This document shows, in pieces, positions 27,767 to 38,604 of a stretch of 64,000 nt of DNA. Made by a program: the position numbers and the translations under genes. Numbering within the stretch: the first letter of the stretch is position 1; each line of letters begins with the position of its first letter. The DNA is taken from NCBI RefSeq assembly GCF_000150275.1, contig NW_002060954.1, forward strand, positions 248,287-312,286, read 5' to 3'. This DNA is from Trichoplax adhaerens (lineage: Eukaryota > Placozoa > Uniplacotomia > Trichoplacea > Trichoplacidae). The notes under the pieces were generated by a model. It was not told where the DNA came from and did not search any database. It saw nothing but the letters and a program-made list of their open reading frames with translations.

Positions 27767-28179
27767 TAATATTTCAGAGCATAGTTGCCAATTTCAAGGG
27801 ATTAATCAAATCTAAGATTTATATACAGGATAGGTAATCAGAAATTCTGAGCAAAAGAGGCATCTGATTTGCTGGCGAATATGGACACAGAGTCGGTCAC
27901 CACACAAGGAAATCATTGACCTTAATCATGCAGCGACAATCAATTTATAAAATCAATTTATAGTAAACTGGGATTACAAATAATTTCAATGCATGTAATG
28001 TTTAGGCCAGATGATTCTGGATACAGCCATATACCCACACTTTTGCCATAAAAAAGGTTAAACAAACCGAAGTACCTATCAAATTCCAACCTCTACAGTG
28101 AGCAGAAAGTACTGTACGGTACAACATAAAATTTCATTTGATTTGATATATCTGAATTTACTCTTACGAAGACGGATAA

Positions 28180-28425
28180 TTCTACAATTTATCAAACCAG
28201 CTTAAAATACAGCAGCAGTTAGACAACGTTGCAAATGTATTTAACGGTAAAATATAAATACCCTGTTTGGAAATTACATCACCATTTATTGTACCCAAAT
28301 ATTGAACTTCGAATGAACTAGCATTGTTTGTGAATATCGATTGAAAAAGTTGTACGTATGGACTATAAACCAACATTAGCATACAATCTGTCGCAGCTAA
28401 CGTTGAGATGTTAATAGGATCTTTT
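28180..28425 (-). other. Possible orphan exon, PTB-like segment
   Basis: On the minus strand an open frame of about 80 codons follows a TAG that could be a splice acceptor. It contains SSFEVQYLGTINGD, which resembles the first beta strand of phosphotyrosine-binding domains (FxVxYLG), and could end at a CAG/GT donor. No flanking exons that continue a PTB domain were found on either side, so this may be a chance resemblance, a remnant, or one exon of an unrecognised gene. Confidence 0.2.
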
Positions 28426-28794
28426 AACTATATAAAACTAGTTATTATACAGACTCGTATGTGTAAAATATAGGTATAATGGTGAGCTTGTTAATAAGCT
28501 ATGAACGTAATAAAATTACAATTTATGACTAAAATTTATATCAAATTAATTTATAATTTTATACGATAATTTTGCGACATAATTTTAATAAAAATTTTAA
28601 AATAAGCCTGAATATCATACAAATGAGCCTGTGAGAGCTAAGGGTATAGGCCTAAAAAGCGAAAAGCACAAATACGACATCACAATAACAGTACAATATA
28701 GTATAATTGTGCCATATATCAAATAAACCATTGTGTTAGTGCGTACAGCAAAAAATTTACAAATTTTTAGCATGTTATATCACTAGATAATAAC

Positions 28795-31700
28795 TCAGGT
28801 ACTGCGTCTCTTAATAGAGTATTTTCCATTAATCAACTGGGTAATGGAAATTCTCATTTTGGATCCATCGGCAGTTTTTTTTACCAAGAACTAAAGATAT
28901 TGATTCCAGGAGAAAAATATATGAATAATTCATTCGATAACATTATCGAAAAATAATTAAATGAAATTTTCTGTATCCTATACCTCATTATGACCGATGG
29001 AACTCAATATACCACTGCAAGATTGAGAAAAAATAAAATAATTAGGATATTTATAAAGCCCTTCCAGCAATGAATAGGAATACCTAATACGCGCGGTATC
29101 TTTTCCTTCAATATATACATGTTGACCGCGATGATACCTTGAGATGAAAGAAATCATTCACAACTTACAATTGGAATCCATACATGAAGATCTACAATTC
29201 AATTGATGACCTACCATCTTTTCTCATAAAATAATTTACCATCTTCTATTCGCGCTTCTGCTGAAATAGAAACATCGGATGCTGCTTTTTGATAATTATG
29301 CAACATATGAGATACATTGCCCAACGATATTATCGTCACGTTATCCAAATAATTCCTGCATTTATCTATGGCTCACCTTTACTATTTATTGGTTTGGACT
29401 AAGCATAGAAGAAACGTAAAGTGAAGTAACATTAGTAAAGGCGAGCATGACGTATTAAGAAATTAGCACGAAAAGAGATATTGTATAAATTCATTATAAC
29501 AAGAATACCTTTTGTAATAGCTTTAAATCATCAAGAATTTCCTGTTCTGAAATCTGAAGGTTGATTTGAAGTGTGTTGGTTATGGAAAATACTTACGGAC
29601 AATATTGAAATCGCTTTATAAACATATTGTAAGAGTAGCTTAAGAAATTCTAAGTACAGACAGTGTAAGATATTTTGATTTTGTTTCTTTCTCTTTTCCT
29701 GAGTGGGCCCCGAGTCGTTCATTTTACGACGCAATTTGCGTGTAGGTATAGTTCGAAATTCTGCCTCTACAGTAGCCGATAGTTACATCACATTTTTTGC
29801 TTTACGATTAAGTTAGTAAATCAAAACTCGAACCGACGTTAGCAGGCAATAAATGACGTATGTTTTATTCAACATGCCTGAATTTCCAGTTATCTCCATA
29901 ACTTGGCGTTCAGCATCTACAGTTCGTTTCTTATCCTGTAAGTCACTAAGGATTGAATCTTTTAATTCTTTAATCAGGTTCTATATAAGAAACGAAGTAA
30001 TCTTTTAAAATTAAATGTACTACAGATCACAGGATAGAGTATAAAATCCCTTTTACTATGTTTAGCTTTACAATTATTCTCTGACCATACGTAATACTGA
30101 AGTTCTAGATTTAAAATTCTAATCTAACACGCAATATTAGTCCGAAGCCATTTGCTATCACCTTCGGCATCTACAATATGCCCCTAATATATGCAAACCT
30201 CATGATCTGCTAACGAATGCTCTCGTTCCTGTTGATGTTCTTTTTCAATCATGGCAACCTGAAGAGTTCGCATTTTTTAAATTTAAGAAACAGTTTTATG
30301 GAATACAACTGCTGATATAACATCCACGATAAGTCGCGGAATATAACAAGTTGGAAGTGATTAAGTACAAAATTAACATAGCACAATCAACAATGGTATT
30401 GTATGGAGCACTGGTTACCTCATAATCTCTACTAATTTCTTCGCTCGCACAGTCAAGTACAGAAGAAAAGATTAAATTAAATTAATCACAAATCTGACAT
30501 TTGCATCAATTTCCACCAGGAATGCTGTAAAGACTATTTGAACGAGTTATCCAAAGTAACTTTGTAGAACGTCATTACCACATACTATGATACGAATGTT
30601 ATATATTCTTACTCGCGAAAAACGTTCTTTCATCTCTCATTCGTTCTAATTCTCTCAATCTTTTCAAATATTCCGGATGGACACCTTAAGACAGCGATGA
30701 GATATTGACGAAATCGTTGTAACATCGAAGTAAAGCTTTATAACGTCTTAATTTAAAACAGAGATAATTTAGAGATTCTATACATTAACTACAAGTTGTC
30801 AATAGGAGTACAGTATGGTATTTTATATTCTAGAATATGAAGCGGACTCGACCGTACATAACCAGTACCAAAATCAGCTGTAAGCAGCACGATACTATTC
30901 AATCACTTCTCTACGATGAGATACCTAAAATTCGTTTATACGTGCTGTTTTAACAAGCTATAATAAAGTATTGTCGCTACATACCATCACGAATCTGCTG
31001 TAGCTCTTCTTTAAGGCTCTTTAATTTTTCTTTGTACATGCTATTTAAATTTAGAGATATTTATAACCCTGTATTGCCTGAGGATGATACGAGAATGCAT
31101 ACTACACAGTACACAGGCTTAAAAGTTTAGACCCCGATTTATCTCACAGAAGGCTTACATTTCCTTTAATTCAGCGAAATCTTCTTCCATTTTTGCTTGA
31201 TCAGTTTCACTAGCATCTTCAGTATCTGAAGAATTCGAGCTATGTTTAGTCAAAACCAAATCTATGATTATACAGGCATTTACGTTAAATCACTCGGAAG
31301 TGAGGACATGATGAATACAGGTATTCATTCAAATATCACTGTAACACCACAGCTTTACTACACTAAAGTTGGTGGCCGATGCAAATTGCTATCTACTGCA
31401 TTAGTGGTTCTAACATTGTAACCCTAAGCTGGGTGTTGGTGGTCCGTCAGAAACAGTGTAATCCCAGAATTTAGGTGCATTTTTGAGTTAATGATATATA
31501 CTGTTAAAATTTTAGTCAAAAAGTTGAAGCGAGGTGCAAGTATTTTGCACTTATTATAACCCTTTCGCATGGAACAAAAGTAGTGATTAGCAAAAGAAAA
31601 AGAAAAAAAAAGATACACGATAATGTAAAGTCGAAATAATTAAGTCGGATAAACTAAAATGGATGTGTATCATAAAGATATGTTTTAAATAAATTATAAT

Positions 31701-31957
31701 TATAATTAACAGTAATAATAAAAAATTGAATACTCTACAGCATGTTGCAGATATAACAGCACTAAATTCCATTTCTTACAAGTCGCGGATTAACTACTAC
31801 AAGTACGCGTACATTATTGACATTGATCCATATATTACATGATGTGAAAGCAATTCGACGAAGCTACAGTGGTATGGATTTTAAACTAACCTTCGTCCGA
31901 TTCATAAGCATAGGAATCGCTACCTTCAACATCTTCTGGATAAATTCGATCTCCCAT
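28795..31957 (-). CDS. SUDS3: Sin3 histone deacetylase complex subunit SUDS3 (Sds3/BRMS1 family)
   Basis: Nuclear co-repressor scaffold that binds SIN3 and dimerises through its coiled coil. About 13 small exons. Exon 1 (31891-31957) reads MGDRIYPEDVEGSDSYAYES. The next has DTEDASETDQAKMEEDFAEL, the acidic block typical of SUDS3. Coiled-coil exons follow: YKEKLKSLKEELQQIRDG (about 30985-31040), EYLKRLRELERMRDERF (about 30618-30690), IEKEHQQERE (about 30190-30260) and KELKDSILSDLQDKKRTVDA (29886-29986). Further on come TRKLRRKMNDSG (near 29725), SEQEILDDLKLLQK (29503-29580), and the C-terminal Tudor-like fold: EARIEDGKLFYEKRW (about 29215-29290), YHRGQHVYIEGKD (near 29110), KKTADGSKMRISITQL and IKRRST before the TGA at 28795-28797. 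Domain order and C-terminus match animal SUDS3 rather than BRMS1, whose members lack this exact tail. Exon edges in the coiled coil are approximate. Confidence 0.92.
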
Positions 31958-32039
31958 TTTGAATTTTCTTTTTTTTTCTAAGTTCAGGGGTTCAGTTGTA
32001 ACGACTCGTAACAAGTGGAACAACATACAATATTTATCG

Positions 32040-32580
32040 ATACTACAGTACTGTATACCAGTACTCATAGTTCAACGGACTCCAGCCAGCGATACTGTAC
32101 TGTACAGTACTGTACGGTACTGTACAGTATATTAGAGTACAGTACAGTACATACAATGTGCCCGTACAGTGCTGTACAGTACACTAGAGACACTCTACAG
32201 TATGTACTATACTGTACACTACACAATGTTCTTAGTGTAACTGTACAGTATTAAATTAAATCTAAATCTATACTGTATGCTGATCTGACTCTAACGTTAA
32301 CGAAAAGTGAGTAAGTCTACAGTATACTGTATTTGCACATATACTGAACGTAGTACAAATATCGCTTATACTGTACAGTATCATCTCCCGTAAAATATGT
32401 TTATAATACTGTACCTCAAGAAATTAATGCACACCTCGAAAATGTAATTATTTTAAAAATAATTTTATAAAAATAAATAAAAATGCTGTACAGTACAGTA
32501 GTATGAAATTATATTATCAGTACAGAGTTTGACTTGTACAGTACTGTATACAGTATACTACTACTGTAGAACTGATAGAA
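32040..32580. repeat. GTACT/GTACA repeat cluster between SUDS3 and the next + gene
   Basis: Units such as CTGTACAGTACTGTAC are densest at 32094-32210, with sparser motifs to about 32580. The cluster lies in the 735-base interval between the SUDS3 start codon (31957) and the probable start of a small + strand gene (32693), so it is again in a head-to-head position. Frames reading through it (for example 32015-32254) are repeat artefacts. Confidence 0.85.
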
Positions 32581-32692
32581 AATAAATTGCAAGAAACGTA
32601 CTGTAATAAAAAGGCTAGCAGTCATAACCAATGTTGTAGCCATAGAGATATTTAAGAAAAAACCTTTCTTATATCATTAAAATTATCGAATC

Positions 32693-32980
32693 ATGGTATT
32701 AAATCTGATTTGGAATGATTTACGATTAAGTCTCGGCACAGTCCAATCCGGTATTTAAGTAATTATGTAACTACTTTTGACTATGATCAAGTGGAGTCGT
32801 GTTTGAAACATTTTGGATGTACACTATTATAATAATTAATTATTAACTTAAGATAGTACGTAGTGCATTCCACGGGTTTCACAAGTTTCTATAAATATGA
32901 AATTCGGTTTAGGTGTTGAAGAGAACATTCGTGGTTGCTTAGAAATAAACTTACCGTACACAACCATTGTCTGCTTTTAT
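32693..32980 (+). CDS. Probable 5' exons of an unrecognised small gene
   Basis: Exon 1 (32693-32750) encodes MVLNLIWNDLRLSLGTVQS and ends in phase 1 at a GT donor. Exon 2 (32913-32980) starts after TTTAG and continues in the matching phase as GVEENIRGCLEINLPYTTIV, ending in phase 0 at GTAAGA. The phase agreement and amino-acid-like composition support a real gene. I do not recognise the product. Downstream exons are unclear: a candidate lies at about 34274-34368, and an open segment at 33202-33266 has good splice signals but does not join in frame. The gene may be partial, degraded or mis-modelled. Confidence 0.4.
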
Positions 32981-33270
32981 GTAAGACTTAAAATACTAAT
33001 CATAGAGATGATCTAGTACTTAGTTGCTTCAGGTTTGTAAACGCTCAGAGGCTTAATTAACTACTTTAGTGCTTAGCTTCATCAATGGGACGATTGAGAA
33101 ATTTATTGGTGATCAATCTCGTAGTAATCGTTAGTCGTTTGTGTTGCAATCGTAGTTTAACACCAACTTTTTGACTTTGTGGGGTGAAATTTTATCTGTA
33201 GGCGTCCCTCATCATGTACGCCGTACGTCCTTATCATGGCTTCCTGTACATGATTGTCTAACACTGGTAA

Positions 33271-33355
33271 GTACATTAGACACTTCAGATTTTAACTTAA
33301 TGTTCATGGATTCTGAATATCAAGTTAAAATCTGAAGGGTCTAACGTATATGTAC
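33271..33355. repeat. 85-base inverted repeat (hairpin)
   Basis: The left arm around CTTCAGATTTTAACTT (about 33283-33298) pairs with AAGTTAAAATCTGAAG (33322-33337). Pairing extends outward through TAGAC/GTCTA to GTACAT/ATGTAC at the ends. The loop is about 21 bases. Stem of about 30 bp with a few mismatches: the size of a microRNA-like precursor, and it starts four bases after a GTAAGT splice-donor-like site at 33267. Confidence 0.7.
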
Positions 33356-33456
33356 AAAAATGTACATACTAGCAGGTAATAGTATAAGTACGAACTCTTA
33401 TATTAAGCATGGCATAGTGTACACTATTGCAAGACTGTCATGTCATTTTACTGCGC

Positions 33457-33730
33457 CCAAGGGTTTGGTTTCTTCCAGTGATAGCTAGTCTACATTCAAG
33501 ATTACATTTAGTAAGTTGAAAATTATTAATCTACAATTGCAGTTAGTAAGTTGAAAATTATTAATCCAAGGGTTTAGTTTCTTCTAGTGATGGACTGGTA
33601 AGGATAATCCTATCCGAACCAGAAAGAAAGTGCACGAGTCAGTCCTACTCCTGAGTTGAGTCGTACCGATCGCGCCGATAGCAGTCTGCGTTCAAGATTG
33701 CATTTAGTAAGTTGAAAATTATTAATCTGC
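33457..33730. repeat. Imperfect local direct duplication
   Basis: A block beginning CAAGGGTTTGGTTTCTTCCA (from about 33459) recurs in diverged form from about 33569. The motif GTAAGTTGAAAATTATTAAT occurs three times (near 33511, 33546 and 33708), twice preceded by TTCAAGATT-CATTTA. The copies have diverged by several substitutions, pointing to an older duplication or a small dispersed element. Confidence 0.65.
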
Positions 33731-33811
33731 AACTCTCCTTCCCTCCCTAAAAAAGTCCCGACCTTTATACCCGTAGGGTGTCTGCAGAATCTACAGTAAG
33801 CCTTCCTAATA

Positions 33812-33990
33812 CTTGGAAGTCCTATCCATAGAGGTACTTATGGTCCTAACATAGCTATTCTGTGTCATGGACTTTGAATTAATTAATCTTAGCTTTTTCG
33901 AATCTCAGTGCAAGCAGTAGTATAAGTCTGGAAGTCCTAACCACAGAGGTTCTTCCCTATAGTCCTAACATAGCTATTTTGTATTGTACA
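33812..33990. repeat. Second local direct duplication
   Basis: The segment GGAAGTCCTATCCATAGAGG with TCCTAACATAGCTATT (about 33815-33859) recurs as GGAAGTCCTAACCACAGAGG with TCCTAACATAGCTATT (about 33930-33978). Two copies are about 116 bases apart. No coding frame is preserved in both. Confidence 0.65.
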
Positions 33991-34273
33991 AGCAGTAGTA
34001 TTGTATAAGTCTTTTTGTACAGTCTGGATATACTTTTAGCAGTACTTCGGTCTAACAAATTTACAAGTACTATATATAGTACGGGCATACCATCAATACA
34101 GTAAATAGCATTTGGCTTCAGCGCAAGTTAAAACTTGATTACTTATTCATTTTAATACTAGAGTAATATAAATGTATACTGTATAGATATATGTATAGCC
34201 TGTAAATTCATTTCTTTAGTGATTTTACTATATATAATACAGTAGCTACTTAAATACTTTTACTTAAAATTAG

Positions 34274-34368
34274 GTTGGAATGAAACAGACGCTTATTTAA
34301 TTCCAAGAGATAAAGCTCAAAGTTCGAGAGCTGAATTTGTTAAATCATTTTACTTGATTAATGGTATA
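34274..34368 (+). other. Candidate orphan exon
   Basis: Flanked by AAATTAG on the left and a GTATAC donor on the right, this segment reads GWNETDAYLIPRDKAQSSRA followed by EFVKSFYLIN, a balanced composition that looks like protein. It might be a later exon of the small gene starting at 32693, with the intermediate exon not identified. I do not recognise a family. Confidence 0.3.
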
Positions 34369-34775
34369 CGGGCATGAGATGATTATAGACCTGGTATTGC
34401 AGTAATTATATAATTACAAACGTAACAATATCACGAGATTCCCCTTTCATAAATTCGGTATATCTTATAAATAATGTATAAATGTTAGTTTGACGCTCTA
34501 AGTATATATTAATGGAACCATTAGCGCTATATGATACTTAAATCAGCAATTTATACAGGTACATATGATTATACGGGTATATATATAATTAATCAATTAA
34601 TTATTATTATAATACTGTATATACCAATTTACAGTAATAGTAATCTCTTTACGCTACAGCACCAGCATCGCTTAGGTTTATCACTTAAACTAATTTTTCA
34701 TCCATCTATGTAGACAATCTATTCTTTACCGCAACAATATTGCTATGGTCTGTTACTGGACTTAAGTTCTCGATA

Positions 34776-34828
34776 GTTTAATCGGTAATCTTGTTTGTCG
34801 TGACAAACAAGATTCATACCGATTAAAC
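34776..34828. repeat. Near-perfect 53-base palindrome
   Basis: The arms run GTTTAATCGGT + AATCTTGTTTGTC and the matching GACAAACAAGATT + ACCGATTAAAC, with a two-base centre and a three-base insertion (CAT) in one arm. It lies about 180 bases beyond the tetraspanin stop codon, in a tail-side interval. It could be a tiny foldback element or a structured 3' RNA. Confidence 0.75.
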
Positions 34829-35008
34829 AAAAGGTACGCAATATTAGTAGAAAACTGAGCGGCTTTTCATAACTGAGCATTTCAACTTGACAGTGGGGCA
34901 ATGTTCTAATTAAATTATAACATTTACTCCAGATGTAGAAACAACGTAAATGGCATAGAGTTAAACATTACATGGCATAACAGGAGTAAATTTATTATTA
35001 GATTTAGG

Positions 35009-35746
35009 TTAGGCTTCTCTCAACTTTAGATAATAATAGAACGTCAGAATAATTCCAATAGCTTGGATAAAACCCAATGCGAAACAAACACCACCGATTA
35101 CATACACATTTTCATCAACAAACTCCGACAGTGCTGTCCCACAGCCCTTATAGTAGATGTTCGATGGACTTGTCGTAACAACACAACTGCGAGATACTGT
35201 TATACAGCAACTTTCTGGAACGAAGTTTCTATCATGCAGTGACTCATTCTTACGCCATAGTGAGTAGCGCCAATCCATCCAAGATTTGGTACCACAACAC
35301 TTTCTTCGCTGTTGAAGTCTATCTATGGAATTAGTTACCGGCTGATTAAATCCATACTGAGATGTTATCGTCAGATTTAGGCCGTTTTGAGCAGCAAGCA
35401 TCATACTGTCGTGCTGACCATAGATAACACATCCAATAATAACCTCAATTAGAAATAGCGTGCTTAAAATGCCAAAATATACCAGAATTAAACGGCAGCT
35501 TCCACGATAAGACGCACCACAGCCGATAGCACCTAAAACGGCGATCACTAGTCCTCCTATTATTAGTAAAACTGAAGTAGAAATGTATCCTCCATCGCCA
35601 GTATAGATATGAAATTCACTATTGGTAGCATTAATCCATGCTCCAAAAATCAGCATACTTAGACCACAAATAACAAGTAAGAAATTAAAAAAAATCGCTA
35701 CACGTTTTGCATAATCCACCGCCGTCCACTTCGGTTTGCTGGCCAT
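35009..35746 (-). CDS. Tetraspanin, intronless
   Basis: A 245-residue four-pass membrane protein of the tetraspanin family, organisers of membrane microdomains. Hydrophobic segments lie at about residues 16-36, 54-77, 84-107 and 214-238. The large extracellular loop carries the diagnostic CCG motif (KCCGTKSW), PESCC and two further Cys (RSCVV, KGCGT), giving the paired Cys pattern of the family. NLT and NES sites in the loop could be N-glycosylated. A Cys-containing juxtamembrane segment (GCGASYRGSCR) follows TM2. Length is typical. The gene has no introns although its neighbours are split into many exons; that may mean retroposition. An AATAAA lies about 15 bases past the stop on the gene strand (34991-34996), so the 3' UTR could be very short. 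The subfamily cannot be assigned by eye. Head-to-head with eIF3i. Confidence 0.93.
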   Translation of the reverse strand: MASKPKWTAVDYAKRVAIFFNFLLVICGLSMLIFGAWINATNSEFHIYTGDGGYISTSVLLIIGGLVIAVLGAIGCGASYRGSCRLILVYFGILSTLFLIEVIIGCVIYGQHDSMMLAAQNGLNLTITSQYGFNQPVTNSIDRLQQRRKCCGTKSWMDWRYSLWRKNESLHDRNFVPESCCITVSRSCVVTTSPSNIYYKGCGTALSEFVDENVYVIGGVCFALGFIQAIGIILTFYYYLKLREA

Positions 35747-35791
35747 GTTGTACTCACAATCTCATGGTACTGTTACTGTTCAGTCTATTAC

Positions 35792-36560
35792 TAGAGGCTA
35801 TGTACTGTGCTGTACAGTACTGTACTGTACTGTACTGTACCTTGTAATTACCGTACAGTACTGTACAGTACGATATAGTAAAGTCTCAGTACATTGTACT
35901 GTATCGTATTTCGCGTGTTGAATGGAGCGATTGAGTTTGCTCAGAAGTAGTTCTGTTATCAAAACAAGATGGCTTCCGATGCTTACTTAAAATGACGATA
36001 GGCCACTGGGGAATAATAAAATTTCGTTTAAATTTAGGCCATTTAGTCCATTTGAGGATAGTCTAAACTGTAGTGATGATGCATTTTGAAAATCTTAGCA
36101 AAGCTATTTTTCGATATGGTCTACTGTACAGTACTTAGTCTGGTCTGCAGAATACTGTACACTGTACGGCAGGTACTGTAGGATTAAAAAATGATTGTAC
36201 AGTACTGTACACAGTACTGAGCATGATGTACTGTACAGTACAGTACTGTACTGTACTGTACACTAAGTTGAACATTGTACTGTAAGCTCAGCACAATTTT
36301 CGCTTACAGTACTGTACTGTACAGTGTACAGTAGACTATACGAGAATAGCAAAAGTTGTTTAAATCAGACCTTCAATAGTTCATACGGTATACTGTACTG
36401 TAGTCGTTCCGTTCTGTAGTGTTTACGTACTGTACTTAACATTGCGCAACACGCTCTTTATCATCGGGAATGTGCACTGTACAGTACTTATCTGCCCCGG
36501 TTACTCCTTGCAATTTACTGTACTGTACTATACTGTACTGTAGTGTACAGTACTGTGCTC
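35792..36560. repeat. GTACT/GTACA repeat clusters between tetraspanin and eIF3i
   Basis: Two dense blocks, 35800-35905 and 36121-36560, contain runs such as GTACTGTACTGTACTGTAC and GTACAGTACAGTACTGTAC. They occupy most of the 942-base interval between the divergent start codons at 35746 and 36689. The space between the blocks (about 35930-36110) is ordinary sequence and may contain the core promoters. Confidence 0.85.
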
Positions 36561-36688
36561 CGCAAAATCCAAGGGTTACTCTTCGCTAACCGCTAGTCGA
36601 CAATCTTCAAAGCTCTTTCTTAAATCAGTTAATGAGCAGTGCGTAATTTCAAAGAGTAGACACGTGCAGATAACTTTTCGATAAGAAC

Positions 36689-38604
36689 ATGGTAAGTTGA
36701 ACCAATAGAATAAATGTTTAATACTTCTTAGTTACAGTGCTACACCACCAGCTAGAGTTGACTGAAATTATGCTTAAAAGTTCGAATTCGTAATTATACT
36801 TGAAAGAGTCCACACTAATATAAATTGCATCTTCATTTTAGAGACCGATTCTCCTTCATGGGCACGAACGTGCTATTACTCAAATTAGATATAATAGAGA
36901 AGGAGATCTCTTATTCTCCGCAGGGAAAGACCATTCTCCATCAGTCTGGTATTCTGATAACGGGGAAAGATTAGGAACGTACGATGGACACAGTGGTGTA
37001 GTTTGGTGTATAAACAGTAATTGTATCCTTCTGTGTAATTTGTACTATGAATAATTTGCAACAAATTCGAAGCAAATATTCCACCACCTACAAAGGATCT
37101 GCTATAGTTTCATACTCAAGCTGTTGAATATAGTATGTTTTCTACAAGCGTATTATATAACACATTGGTTAATCTTCCTTAATAAGAATTGATTGTAGGG
37201 GACTCAACAAAAGTCGTAACGGGCTCTGGTGATAACTCATATATAATTTGGGATTGTGAAACTGGCAAACAGTTGCATAGAATTGACACCAGGGCAGCCG
37301 TTAGATCTTGCGGCTTTTCGTACAGTGGACGAGCTCTTCTAATAACCACTGATCAGCAGCGCGGTTATGAATCTGAAATATTACTCTTTGGTTTAGATGA
37401 CCCCACTCAAATAAGTAATATTATTACTGTTTAAAATATTAATGAAAGATACTTCTGACATCTGTTCTGCGTATAATATTACATTTTTTATTCAATTCTA
37501 AATCTAAGACGACGGTGAACCTTACCTGAGAATTCCAATCTCAAAAGATAATGCCAAGATAACAACAGCTGTCTGGGGTAAATTAGACCGGTACTTAATT
37601 GTTGGTCATGAAAATGGCGAGGTCTCTCAATTTGATGCCACCGTAAGCTCGCCCGAAAACTCTAATTTTTAAATAGTTAAATAGTTATCACTTAATCTAC
37701 GATTTATTATCATAACAAATAATAGCATAAATCCAATTTATTATATTATCATTCTTTTACTTGGCACTAGACTGGCGAAAAGTTGCACAGTGTCACGGAG
37801 CACAGAAAAGCAATTTCTGATATAAATATGTACAAAGATCAATCCATGTTTGTTACTGCTTCGAAGGACAGTACCGCTAAGGTAGGTTTGCTATATTATT
37901 TTAACTCTGACATCAATGGAATTTAAGGAGCATAGGATCATTACTTTATTTCTAATTGTGATTTGAATTTCTTCATGATAGCTATTTGATGCTGATGATC
38001 TGACCTTGCTAAAAACTTACAAAACTGAACGCCCTGTAAATTCGGCTGCTCTGTCATCATTGAAAGATCACGTAAGGAAACGTTACTGCAAGTTACGGAA
38101 TCCAAAGATCGCGACATAACCTATTTCATTACGTTGTATAGGTGGTTCTTGGAGGTGGTCAAGAAGCTATTGACGTAACTACAACTGCAGCGCAGGCTGG
38201 TAAATTCGACGCCCGCTTTTATCATGTAGTCTTTGAGGAGGAAATAGGCCGAGTAAAAGGTCATTTTGGTCCTATCAATAGCGTTAGATTTCACCCTGAT
38301 GGAAAAAGGTAGTAATCAAATAATTATAATAGCCTCAAGTTCTGTATGTTGTCAAATTTTAATAACAAATTAATGCTTTTGAGTAATTTGAAACTCAACA
38401 TGAAAAGTAGTTATATTTAATGTTAGCAAACCTATTCGATGTAATTTAAATCACACGCGGTTAATGTATGGTAGCTGAATTTATATGATTTCAAAAATTC
38501 TTTATTTTTCTTTCTAATGCAGCTATAGCAGTGGAGGAGAAGATGGCTATGTAAGAGTTCACCAGTTCGATCAATCATATTTTGACTTCGAATTTGAATA
38601 CTAA
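36689..38604 (+). CDS. EIF3I: Eukaryotic translation initiation factor 3 subunit I (WD40 protein)
   Basis: Subunit of eIF3, which brings the 40S ribosome to mRNA; folds as a seven-blade WD40 propeller. Eight coding exons: 36689-36691, 36842-37022, 37199-37414, 37509-37642, 37771-37881, 37982-38071, 38142-38308, 38523-38604. These sum to 984 bases and give 327 residues, almost exactly the family length, with all phases agreeing. The first coding exon is only the ATG, followed at once by GTAAGT; exon 2 continues [18 protein letters not shown] as in other animals. Other family blocks are [75 protein letters not shown] and the final [13 protein letters not shown] ending FEFEY. An AATAAA sits six bases after the stop (38610-38615). 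Confidence 0.97.

Larger units (their letters stand above)
25445..28794. other. 3.3 kb gene-poor interval
   Basis: Low-GC sequence upstream of the coiled-coil gene and downstream of SUDS3. There are no convincing multi-exon genes, tRNAs or transposon ends. It holds two weak candidates listed separately (27578-27766 and about 28180-28425). Only small GTAC motifs occur (near 25981, 27508 and 28106); none forms a dense cluster. Confidence 0.5.

Noticed and set aside
32015-32254. Plus-strand 79-aa frame
   Set aside because: It reads straight through the repeat cluster upstream of SUDS3 and is low-complexity Tyr/Cys/Thr/Val.
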